From the NCBI GenBank assembly GCA_947683625.1, contig CANTUR010000652.1, forward strand, positions 62,001 to 126,000: 64,000 nucleotides of DNA, written 5' to 3'. Origin of the DNA: Mallotus nudiflorus (Eukaryota; Streptophyta; Magnoliopsida; Malpighiales; Euphorbiaceae). The position numbers were made by a program, and so were the translations under genes. Positions 44,921-55,790 of the stretch are shown piece by piece. A model generated the notes under the pieces. The model was given only the letters and a program-made list of their open reading frames with translations, had not been told where the DNA came from and did no database searches. Every line of letters starts with the position of its first letter. Position 1 is the first letter of the stretch.

Positions 44921-46217
44921 AATGGTTGCCACTTATACCAGGGTATAAGGTGCTGAAAACTTATTATGCGAACTGTTGTATGATTATAGTGTTTGTAAGA
45001 TGCTATAGTGCAACTAGGTTTTAAAAAATTTGATGCATGTAAGTTTGTTGGTGTAATCAGTGGCTTACCTTTACTAGTGAGGAGTGTGTGTCAAGAACTT
45101 CGAGTCAACTTAGCTACGTCTGTGTCACCTCACTATGGTCTTTGCCATTTCTTTAAAGGTCAATCAACATCCCTTTGCTAAGGAAATTTTTTGATTATTG
45201 TATGGAGAGCAAGCATCCCATATGATTAGAAGGAAATTCACCAACTAAGGTCATTGAGAATCGCAATATATAAGGTAGCCCTTAATGTCATGTCATTCAC
45301 TTTGGAGGTAATTACTTTGATCACACTTCTTTCTTTTCTCAGGCATTCCCCACCTTCTATCACTTAGTGTGAATGTTGTCAAAGAGTTTCTCTTACTCAG
45401 GGTCTGAGCATTGGAGTATATTAAGTATGGACTTTATTATTTCTTCTTCTTCATTTTATTTTTTGAGTACTTTCCCTTCTTTAGCAGTCCCCACCTTTTA
45501 TCACTCAATGTGAATGTTGTCAAAGAGTTCCTTAAATACTCTTTACTCTTTTGGAGTAGATTAAGTATGGTCATTATTATTTCTTCTTATTCTTTTTTTC
45601 ATATTTAAACCTCTTCCAGGTTCTATCAAGACAATCATGGGTTACTTGGATATTTTAGTTCTTAGCGACTCTTCCTTTTAGTGGATTTTCTTTCTTTCAT
45701 GAGGTAGTTAAGCATTAAGTGGATTAGAAGTGAGAATCCTGGCTTAAAGTTGTTGGTTAAAGTCATGAAATTTTAAAAATTTCATCATGGTGAGACTGCC
45801 ATTGTTGAGGATGATTGGTTTATCCTTATCACGTGCCCCCCTTTTTGGTATGAGTACACCTTTGAGAGCACTAAAAAATGATGTTTGGAATGCAAATGTA
45901 TGTATAAATGCATGAATGTATGAGTTTACATGAAAAGGAGTCATAGAAGACTTCCCTGAATTTTTAACATCGTTGGGGGCATTTGTAATTTTTGTTGCTA
46001 ATTTTTTAGCCTTTGATTGCATCTCGAGTTGATGTTTGAACCTCTAGAGTGTCTTTAAAATCCTTATAAAGCTTTGGGATGTCAGAGCATATGTTTCAAG
46101 AGCTTTGCCAAGCTTCAAAGGGGCTCATGGAGGGATCCTATGTAGGTGGGTCTAACGGTCCATTCACGTTGGCCTGATGACCCACTCACTTAAGTGGGTT
46201 CTTGACCCATTAAGCTG
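44921..46217 (-). other. TG5 internal region without gene
   Basis: 45060-45640 has two to three repeats with CATTCCCCACCTTCTATCAC and TGTGAATGTTGTCAAAGAG, similar to TG4 55420-55790. No coding motif seen. Confidence 0.5.
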
Positions 46218-47715
46218 ATGCCTAAAAAAGGCTTTATTTTTTGTCATTTTCATCATTTTTCATATTTTCTTTCTCTCTGCTACTTTAGGTTTTCTCTTAA
46301 CTTTAGATTTTCTTCATCTCATACACCTATGCAAGGAGACAAAGGTGGTGATGGGGACAACCTCCTTGAGCTAGTTCCCCCCAGTCTTGAGATTAACTTA
46401 GAGGATCTTGATGTGGAAGCTTTTAGAGATTAGGCAATGGGTGGTATAGTGTGCAAAAAGATGCTTACCACTTGAGGCATGGAGTGATAAGGAGATAGGA
46501 AATTCCTTTTATTTTTAACTTAAGTGAACACGTCTAGGTGCTTCATCATCAATGGGTTAGTACCTCGAACTCCAATTTTTTTTTTCAATGCTATAAGGGT
46601 CCTCTTGCATGATATGATATAGGAAATTAGCATTGAAAACTTTATAATTAATTTAATTTATTTAAGAAATAGTATTTAAGATACTTCCTTTGCTAGGATT
46701 AGCTCCTTTGCGTGTTTAGCTATGTATTTTGTTAGGATTTTATTTTCCTTAGGTTATGTGCTAGGATTTGTTTGCCATGTTATTTTTTGCTTTAGTTGTA
46801 TAACTTCATTTACCTATGAATAATAAGTAAAAAATAGTTAATGCTTATGTAAGTAAAAAAATATTTACAGTAAGAATTTGTGCTTTGCTGACTTCCCTTT
46901 TTAGAGCCTCGTAACCCATTTGGTCCTACCTGGTAGCTTTACTAGAGTTAAAAGGCTCTTATAGAGGCTACTTATGGAGGTGTGAGATTGAATACTTAGT
47001 CTCGGCTTTGATGGTATGTTGGACAGTTTGCTGGAGGGAGCAAAGTCTTTTTGAAGAGTAGGCAAACGACTATGATTGCCATGATCGAGAGATGGTCGGA
47101 CTGCACCCACACCTTTTACTTTTAGTTTGGGGAGATGATGATTATGCCCCTTGAATTTATTACTATTTTGGGGTTCTCTTTCATTTGCTAGTGGATCCTT
47201 TTTGACATCCCAAAGGACCCTATGGCACAATATCACCATTTACTAGGATGCCCTCCCCAGTTCAGAGTTGGTCGAGGTGACTTGATCTCTTATGATCGAC
47301 TTTGACAGGCATGTGATGGTGCTACTAGAGGTGGACCTGTCGGCATCCAAAGAGGTGCTAAGTGCTTTATCTTCTATTTGATGAGCACCATTATGTTCCC
47401 TAACGTGAACAACATTGGCAGCTCTTGGTTGCTTCCTTTACTATAGGATCTCAATGTTCTGCGAGATTATGATTGGGGTTCTGTAGCTTATGGCTATCTA
47501 CTCCACGGCCTGGATAACATATGTAAAGATAATTTGTGGGTCTGTGATGTGGCACTGGTGGTTGATGTGAGTTATTTCAGATACTTTATCATTCTTTTAC
47601 TTTTCCTTTCCTTTAGGTGTGTTGTCCTTGACACATTCCTTCCTATAGATTTGGTCTTTTGATTTCCATATTCTAGCCCCTCCTATCATACTAAGACAGT
47701 GCAAGGGGTTCCCTA
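46218..47715 (+). pseudogene. plant mobile domain (PMD, aminotransferase-like) pseudogene, antisense in TG5
   Basis: A leader frame opens with ATG at 46218 (or 46330, MQGDKGGDGDNLLELVPPS). The PMD core is read at 47045-47565: MIAMIERWSDCTHTFYF, GEMMIMPLEFITILGFSF, then YHHLLGCPPQFRVGRGDLIS, FIFYLMSTIMFPNVNNIGSS, WLLPLL and YDWGSVAYGYLLHGLDNICK. This is the PF10536 layout (ERWRxxTHTFHLPxGE...L-GL...LFPDxxGxxV...DY-WGSAxLAxLYR). A short intron-like GTGAGT...TTTAG (47567-47616) may precede IWSFDFHILAPP, the usual next block. Several stops and frameshifts are present and TG3 truncates the 3' end. PMD domains occur in MAIN/MAIL proteins and in transposons. Its strand is opposite to TG5. Confidence 0.78.
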
Positions 47716-49839
47716 TGTAAACACCAAATTTCAGGATAATAAAATATAGAGGTGATAAAGGACTCCAATGATGAAAATGTTATAAATATGTCTTTAAAAC
47801 TTGAATTTTAAAACCTCAAGAGTCTGAATGCATTTTCAAGAAAGAGTTTTTGATTTTTCAAGGACCTATTTATAATGTTTTTAGGATCTAATTAAAAAAT
47901 TTAAATTCTTTTATGAGTCTTTTCATAATTAAAAAATTAAAAAAGAAGAAGGGATCAAAATTCTGTAATTCCGATTGGAATTACGCAATTCCTATTGGAA
48001 TTATATGTTTTCCATATGTTTTTTGTATTTTTACAGAAAATAAAAAATGTGTTTCCTGAGTTTTGATTAGTTAAATTTTTTTCTTAAATTCCTTTTTGGA
48101 AATTTCTTGGTTTTTAGGAAATAAAATCCTTTTAAAACTCAAACCCTTTTAGTGCATAAAGTGCAAGGGTTTCTTTACATTTTTCTATAAAAACCTAGCT
48201 GAGGCTCTTTTGTAGGGGACTTTGGAACTCAGAAACACTCACATCTCTTTTTCCTAAAGCTGTAGACTTTTCTTTAGGCAGTACACAAAAAAATTCTTTA
48301 TGATTCATTCGTTTGGTAAGTAAGGAGAATGAGATTTCTTAGAAGAAGAATAACAAGTTTTTGAAGGCTTATTAAAAAACAACGGTGATCTTACTAGTCT
48401 GAGGGGCAATTTATTCTATATCCATAAGCATTATCTTCTTCCTACCTTCTTTTATTTTTTCTATTATTTTGATTTTATTGAATTTCAATTTTTTTTTTCA
48501 ATTTTTATTGAATTTTATTCACTAATTATTGTTTTCCCCTTTTATGATGGTGATTATAGAGGGGATTACATGATGATCCTATTAGGTGAACAAAATTCAT
48601 GAAAGTCCATGGAATGCCATGGATTAAACCTTATAGTTAAATATAGTTTCTAGGGTTTGTTTTATTGTTTATTATTGTTTTATTGTTTATTTATTTTTAT
48701 AATTGTATTAATTTTTCTTTTCTTGTTATTTTCATTAGCTCGTTGTAATAGCCCCAATAGTGGGAATAATGAAATCATGTGTGTGATTGTGTGTTTTATT
48801 TTAATTAATCAGATAGTAAAATTAGGGTTTCAATTGGGTAATTAATTAAAATTAATGGCTATAGAGAAAATTAGGGTTCTTTATTTATTAAAATTGGATT
48901 AGATTTAAGTGGTTATAATTAGGGTTTTAGAATATATTTAATTGATTGCTTGATCTTTTTATTTAATTATTTTGTTATTTTATTATATTTTTAGGCTTGT
49001 TTATTTTTTGTGTGTTTTGGGTTGTAGGCCCATATTAGACTTTAACCCACTTAAATAAGTTTAGGTTTTTTTAGGTTTAATTAATAAAAATGCATCTTTA
49101 AGCCCTTAGTTAATTAGATTTAGGGTAGAGATAACTTTAGGCTCATTTTGTTAATTTAGATATGGGCCCACATAATTTAATTAATTTAGATTTAGTCTAT
49201 TTAATTTAAGTCTTTTCCATAATTTTTAAATTTAATATCACTTTAGAAATAAAATATGTAGAATTAGGCCCACTAATTTAAATACTTCATAATTTGTAGA
49301 TTTAGGCCCATATGTTAGAATTAAAATAGATAGACTTAGGTTCACCTAAATTAAAATTGAATAGGAATTAGGCACATTAGTCTTTAGGCTCACTTGTAAA
49401 TTAAAACATGTAGTTTTAGCCTATTTAATTAAAATCAATGTATATTAGACTAACTTAGGGATTGTGAATTTAAATGAATGCATTATTTACATGTATTTTT
49501 CATGACTAGTTTGCTTGGAGTTGATTGTTTTAAATAAGGGTTTATATGAAATTGCATGTAAATGGAAGATAATATAGTAATTCATAAAGTAATTCTAAAG
49601 GAACATAAGACTGAAAGAAGTTGGTATTTTGTATCCAGAATCTCTTGATTGTGGTGCTAGCTTTCTTTTAGAGAATCGAGTACCACCATTTTTGTTTGTC
49701 CTAGTTATTACCCTAGGTGGCGACTCCTCATCTCCACGTCATGTCTTTGTGACAGTGGTTAGTGTTTTCTCTAGAGCCCTAAGCTTAAATAATGTTACGA
49801 TTGCTAAGATCTAGGGCGCGCTAAACCCTACTGTCTATA
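47716..49839 (+). repeat. TG3 5' LTR (2.12 kb)
   Basis: It starts TGTAAACACCAAATTTCAGG and ends CCCTACTGTCTATA. TATA box at 48186-48192 (TATAAAA then ACCTAGCT). It matches the TG1 3' LTR along its length. Confidence 0.88.
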
Positions 49840-49840
49840 A

Positions 49841-49858
49841 TGGCAACTCCATTGGGGA
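49841..49858 (+). other. TG3 primer binding site
   Basis: TGGCAACTCCATTGGGGA, two transitions from the TG2 site. Confidence 0.75.
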
Positions 49859-50684
49859 TAAGAGATACTAATTCTATTAGTGTTCTTTAGAATTATTTTA
49901 TTCTTGCATTCATTCTACATGTCTCTATTAACCGAGGGCATTGGTTTATGGTTCTATGATTTCACTAGCTTCATGGGATTGTAAATTGGCTAACCATTAC
50001 TCTTAGCCTTAACTCAGTTCAAGAGAGATTACTGGGCTCATCTGACCAAAGTCTGTAATCCAAGTCCTAAAGGGGGGTAGTTTTCTCTTCAGTTTGCAAA
50101 GGATGCCAGGCCCCTCTGACCTTGGCCTGTGACTCAAGTCTTAAAGGAGGGCATCTTGCTAAGGGAACCTTGACCTTTTTACCTGACTTATCTCATGTAG
50201 TGGCCTAGTAACTTTCCTTAGGATTACCTAAATTTCTTGTGAATGTTGCCATTAGGTATTTCTATCTATAAAGGCCCAAGCCCATACTTTAGAAGTCCAA
50301 TTGGGTTAATAAAGATTGGGCTAATATTTTATACCTAAAAATACTATTTCTATGCTTTTACTACTTTGAGAGATTTGGCATGCACATCGATTCTTGATAT
50401 CCCTTGTTAATATTAAGACTAAGACAAAAAATCCTAGGAAAAGAGACTCACCATTGAATACGTGTGTGAGAGCAATAAGGTTGGAAGGATGATGCATATA
50501 CCCTTGATTTGTTACTTGACTTGCTACTTGTTGCATAACACGTGCATTATACTAATAATTTTTCTTTTAGCCATTATAGATTCATTCAGGTTTTCCTATG
50601 TTTAGAGTCAGAAATGTGGCAAAGTAGTGAGAACTTATTCGAGCCTGCAATCAATTGCAAAAGAGATCCTTAGTAGACTGGAAA

Positions 50685-51768
50685 GGAGTCCCATCAATCC
50701 ACTCTACCTAGAAGTTGCATAGCCTAAACAAGCCAAAGAATGGAACAACTAGTGGGAGGAAACTGGACTCTAGAGGATGTCAAAGGAGCATTGATGGATG
50801 ACATGAGAGCAATGATGCAAGATGAATTAAGACAAGCTATGGTTGGATTGATGCCACCACCTGCTGCTACTGCACCTTTCGTCCACCTATTGTGGGTACA
50901 CCACTCACTAACAATGACAATGTTGCTAGGAACATACCTACTGTGGAAATGAAGTTGAAGGATGTTGAGAGTTGCATGGCTGAAAATGTAAAAAGGGAAT
51001 CATTTGAGTAAGTTCAAGAGTTGGAATCCAAATAGATGAAAGCATTTACTCAAAAGATGTCCAAAATGGAAGAAATAATGAGAGGATAAGGCATCGAGTA
51101 CTCATTTGACTTTGATGATGTGATGTAATTTGAGGAGGATAAGTTGCCTGACAAGTTCAAGATGCCACAACTGTAGAAGTTCAATGGTATTGGGGACCCG
51201 AGGATCCACCTTAGTCAATACACAAATACTATAAGCACTACTAAAGCTCCTTTGTCTATGGTTACCAATTTTTTTTGCTATCCTTGGAGGGTATGGCTAT
51301 CAATTGGTATTATAGGTTGGAGAAGTCTATCCAAGCGGATTGGAGGGAACTATGTATCACTTTTTTGAAGCAGTATGACTATAATACCAGGCATGAAGTG
51401 TCCATCAAGGATTTAGAATTGACCAAGCAGAAGCCTAATGAATCATTCATAGATTTTTTGATTAGGTTCATGAATAAGGCAAGATTATTGAAGAACAACC
51501 TAGCTGAAAAGGATCATATTAGGATGATAGTCCGAAATGTGTCACCCAATCTGGTTGAGAGGTTACAGATGATGAACCCCAAGACGTTTACAGACCTTTA
51601 TGATGATAGGTTACAAGTTGAAGAGATTGAAAGAGAGAAGAAGAAGATTGCTAGAAGCACTGGAGAAAGAAATTACCCAACTAAGGACACACAATAAGGA
51701 AATGCTAGTTGGGTTATGGGAGTCCATGCTATTCAACAACCAAAGAGATTCTCAAATTTTAACTAGCC
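50685..51768 (+). pseudogene. TG3 gag pseudogene, truncated
   Basis: The N-terminal block from 50740 reads GGNWTLEDVKGALMDDMRAM, a MPPPAAT linker, then a frameshift. The capsid block is open from 51275 to 51697: LSLEGMAINWYYRLEKS, FLKQYDYNTRHEVSIKDLEL, NESFIDFLIRFMNKARLLKN, VERLQMMNPKTFTDLYDD, then a lysine-rich tail. A stop (TAA) ends this frame. The sequence stops in the linker before the CCHC-like part, at the TG4 LTR. It has the best capsid block in the window. Confidence 0.85.
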
Positions 51769-52929
51769 TATAGATGGTGGAGTTTAGCGTGCGCCTAAGA
51801 TTTTAGCAACCGCAACACTGTTTAAGCTCAGGGCTCTAGAGAACACACTAACCACTATCATAAAGACATAGTGTGTAGATGAGGAGTCGCCACCCAGGTA
51901 ATAACTGAAAAGGTAGTACTCAATTCCCTAAAGGAAAGCTAGCACCATAACCAGGAGATTTTGGATACGGAATACCAACTTCTTTTAGTCTTGTGTTCAT
52001 TTAGAATTACTTTATGAATTACTATAATATCCTTTATTTACATGCAATTTCATATAAACCCTTATTCTAACAATGAACTCCAAGGCAAACTAGTTATGGA
52101 AATACAAGTAAATAATGCATTCATTCAAATATATAACCCCTAAATTAGTCTAATATACATGAATTTTAATTAAATGCATTAAATCTACATGTTTTAATTT
52201 ACAAGTGAGCTAAAGGCTAATTCCTTTTAATTTTAATTAAATGAACCTAAGTCTATTTATTTTAATTCTAAAAAATGGGCCTAAATCTTTAAATTATGAA
52301 GATATTTAAATTAGTGGGCCTAATTCTACATATTTTAATTCTAAGGTAACCTTAAATCTACAAATTATAAAAAGGACTTTAAGTGGGCTAAGTCTAATAA
52401 ATTAAATTAGGTTGGTTTATGCCTATTTTACTAGATGGGCTTAAGTTATTTCTAACCTAAAAATCTAATTAAGTATGGGCCTAAAATGCATTTTAATTAA
52501 TTACACCTAAAAGCCTAAATTTGTTTAAGTAGATTAAAATCTAATATGGGCTTAAGGCCCAAAACACATAAGAATAAACAAACAAGCACAAAACACATAA
52601 AAATAAATAAATAATCCTAAAACAAATAAAATAAACAAGCCCAAAACGAATAAAACATATTAAAATAATTAAATTAAAGATCAAACAACTAATTAAATTA
52701 ATTCCTTCTAAACCCTAATTTTCATTAACATGCAACCTAAATTAATTTACTTCCTCCATTAATTTTAATTAATTACCCAATTAAAACCCTAATTTTACTA
52801 ACCAATTAATTAACATAAACTTGCAATCACACATAATTCCACTATTCCCACTATTGAGGTTATTACAATAATCTACTGAAAATAATAATAAAAATAATTA
52901 ATACAACCCAAAAAATAAATAAAATAAAG

Positions 52930-52935
52930 TAATAA

Positions 52936-52980
<45 letters not shown>
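52930..52980. repeat. (TAA)n microsatellite in TG4 LTR
   Basis: About 16 units. Confidence 0.95.
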
Positions 52981-52981
<1 letters not shown>

Positions 52982-53649
52982 CCTAGAAATTATATCTCTA
53001 CAAGGTGTTATCCATGGCATCTCATGGACCTCTAATGGATTTGATTCTCCAAGTACGATCATCATGTGTTTTCCTCTATAATCACTATAAAAAATAAAAA
53101 TTATGATTAGTGAATAAATAATAAAATAAAATAGAAATCAATAAAATCAAGAAAAGAAATAAATAAATCAAATAAAAGAGAACAAAGAGAAAGTGATGCT
53201 TATGGATGGTTCTTAATGAATTGCTTCTCATATTGGTAGAATCACCGTTCTTGAAAGGACTTCAAATATTATTATTTAAAAATTCTTCAAAGATCTTTCA
53301 ATCAAGCAATTAAGCAAAAAAAAATTTGTAGAGAATAATTTTCTTTTTTTCTCTTTTCTCTCTTTTTCTCATTTTTTCTCTCATTTTTCCTTTTCTTCGT
53401 TTTTTTTCTTTCTCCATTTTTTATTTTTTCCTCTGCCTCCTCTTTTTCTTTCTTTTTTTTTTAGAGCAAAAGCCCTCCTGTATAGGGATACATCTTGAAA
53501 CCATAGTTATAAATTGATTCCTAAAAGACTTCTATTTCCTTAAAAACATTATCAAAATAATTTTAGGAGAATGTTAGACCAATTAGGACTCAATTTATCT
53601 AGAAATTTCAAGATTTATCTACAAAATTCAAGAATTTATGGAAGGAGTC

Positions 53650-53930
53650 TAATTTTGATCGGAATTATGTAATTCTAATCGGAATTAGCAAAATTTCGAT
53701 CGGAATTAGCGAAATTTCGATTGGAATTAATGGAATTATGATCAACATTACATAATTCCGATCAAAATTAGCAAAATTCTTATTAGAATTATGTAATTTC
53801 GTTATGTAACTCTTATAAGAATTACGTATTTTTGATCAGAATTAGCAAAATTTTGATCATAATTACATAATTCTGATTGGAATTAGCGGAATTCTGATCT
53901 GAATTACGTAATTTCGATCACCTTTTTTTT
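53650..53930. repeat. tandem palindromic GATCGGAATTA repeats in TG4 LTR
   Basis: About ten variants of AATTNCGATCGGAATTA in tandem. TG1 (17090-17150), TG2 (24690-24775) and TG3 (47955-48005) have only two to four. Confidence 0.8.
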
Positions 53931-54150
53931 AAATTTTAATTACATAAAGGTCCTTGAAAGAATTTAAGTTTTGCAATTAGATCCCTAAAAAGCATTGTAA
54001 TTTAGTCCACAAAAACATTAAATCCTTTCTTTAAAAAAAATGCAATTAGACGTTTGAAGTTTCAAATATTGAAGACCTATTCATAACATTTTCATCATTG
54101 GAGTCTTTTATCGCATCCATAACTCATCATCCTAAAATTGGGTGTCTAAA

Positions 54151-54172
54151 ATTTCCCCTCTTTGTCATTGTT
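54151..54172 (-). other. TG4 polypurine tract
   Basis: The minus strand reads ACAATGACAAAGAGGGGAAAT directly before the LTR, aligning with TG1. Confidence 0.72.
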
Positions 54173-54249
54173 TGCTTGATAAATTGTGGCAAAGTAAACT
54201 AGCACCCAATTTCTTAATTGAAAATTAGTATACTTACTTATGCTTTATG

Positions 54250-54760
54250 AAGCTTTTGCTTATAAACTTGCTATACTCAGATGTACAACAATGATTTTAA
54301 ATGACATATCATACTCGGTCGTATGATATTAACTATACTCGGTCATATAGTCTTGGGTGAAAGGAACTCATTGCACTCAATCATACAATGTCGACTACAC
54401 TCTGACATATAACCTAAATTGAAAAGGAACATGACACTCGGTCGTATGATGCTAAAAATACATTGTACTCGGTTATACAATGCTGACTACACTTGGTCGT
54501 ATAGTACATTTTAAAAAGAAACACCACACTTGGTCATATGATGCTGATTATACTTGGTTGTATAATCTTGATTGAAGATACATTGCACTCGGTTGTTCAA
54601 TGTCGACTACAGTTAATTGTATAGTATGTTTTGAAAAGAAACATCACACTCGGTTGTATGATGCTGATTATGCTTAGTCATATAATCTTGATTGAAAATA
54701 CATTGTACTCGGTCATGCAATGCTGACTGCACTCGGTCGTATAGTTTGAATTGTCTTATA
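54250..54760 (-). repeat. TG4 minisatellite (about 30-bp subunit, 120-bp higher order)
   Basis: Repeats of CACTCGGTCGTATGATGCTGA/TATACTCGGTC. Clear 120-bp period between 54513 and 54633 (AAAGAAACA-C-CACAC); one earlier unit is 93 bp, short by one subunit. The sequence is unrelated to the TG1 39-bp array at the same place. Confidence 0.85.
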
Positions 54761-55419
54761 TGATTATGCTGCAATCCATAATTGCTCACGATTAACTGTA
54801 ACCCTTTCATTGCTCAGTGATAATAATGCTGCAATCCATAATTACTCATGATTAGCTGAAACCCTTTTGTTGCTCACTGATGATGCTGCAATCTATAATC
54901 ACTTACAAATTGACTGAAATCCTTTAATTACTCACCTTTGATAATTCTACAGTCCATAATTGCTTACGAATTTAGTTGTTTGAATTGAATACTTTGAATT
55001 CTTGGTGCTGACTGACTTCCAATTTTGCTGTGTTGACCATATCTACAAGTTGGGTGCACTTTCTTCTAGATTTGCAATTCCTACAGATTCATTGAAGTTA
55101 GTTCTAATCATGATGAATGTATAAAAGCACATTATAGTGTTAAAAATTTATGAGAAAATTCATCACTTTTTCATGAGATAGCGTGCACTTAGCAAATCTC
55201 ACTATTTTTATTTGTCATGACTATCATTTATTTGCCATTTATAAAGTTTAGAGGCATCATTAACTATTTTATGCTGAGAGCATGTCTTTTACCAAGTGAA
55301 GAGCTTACTTCCACACCTAATTTTAAGGAGAATTTGCTAAACAAAACTCATGGAAATTGAGCATAAAAAAGATTGAATTCTGAGTATCAAAATAGCTTTT
55401 GAATTATTTTTTATGCTTC

Positions 55420-55790
55420 CTTTCCTTATTCGAGTATTCCCCCTCCTTTCTCATATTACTTAGTGTGGATATTGTTGGAAAGGTCCTTGGATACTCATAC
55501 TCATATGGAGCATTGGAGTAAATAGAGCAATTTTTCTTGGCATAGTCCTCTTTTAGTATTCCTCTGCCTTTATTATATTACTCAGCATGGATACTGCCAT
55601 AGGTTTCATGTTGATACTCTTACTCATTTATAAGCATTGGAGTAAATTATGTTTGCTCTTATTTTAATTCTCCTCTTAGTATTCCCCTGCCTTTCTCATA
55701 TTACTTAGTGTGGATACTGTCAAGGGAGTTGTACTCATACTTATATTGGAGTAGATTATATGCACATTTATCATTCAAAAGACTGAAATG
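55420..55790 (-). repeat. TG4 tandem repeat, about 120-bp unit
   Basis: Three units with CTCATATTACTTAGTGTGGATAC and GCATTGGAGTAAAT; reverse of the TG1 repeat at 14462-14860. Confidence 0.75.

Larger units (their letters stand above)
41380..47715 (-). mobile_element. diverged TG-like element TG5 (relic)
   Basis: The minus strand shows, from the right: an internal part carrying an antisense PMD gene (46218-47715), a repeat region resembling the 120-bp repeats (45060-45640), a 137-bp minisatellite (44250-44920), a polypurine tract (44167-44185), and an LTR (about 41380-44166). The junction GGGCAACTATTAAAACTTAAATTTTGG matches the TG1 junction GGGCAACTATAAGCACCCAATTTC. A GGAGTTGTCACCCAACTTG box (41558-41576) matches GGAGTCGCCACCCAGG of the TG4 LTR. 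TG3 cuts it at 47716. No gag is seen. Confidence 0.6.
47716..51768 (+). mobile_element. gag-only element TG3, 3'-truncated
   Basis: Full 5' LTR (47716-49839), primer site (49841-49858), leader and gag up to 51768, where the end of the oppositely oriented TG4 LTR begins. No 3' half is found anywhere to the right. The left flank CCCTA would be the target duplication. Confidence 0.83.
51769..54150 (-). repeat. TG4 3' LTR (2.38 kb)
   Basis: The plus strand starts TATAGATGGTGGAGTTTAGC and ends CATCCTAAAATTGGGTGTCTAAA, the reverse of the family ends. It includes a (TAA)n run at 52930-52980. 53650-53930 holds repeated AATTCCGATCGGAATTA-like palindromic units, more numerous than in the other LTRs. 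Confidence 0.88.

Noticed and set aside
46901..47239. 112-residue minus-strand frame
   Set aside because: Shadow of the PMD gene, whose plus-strand wording matches a known family far better.
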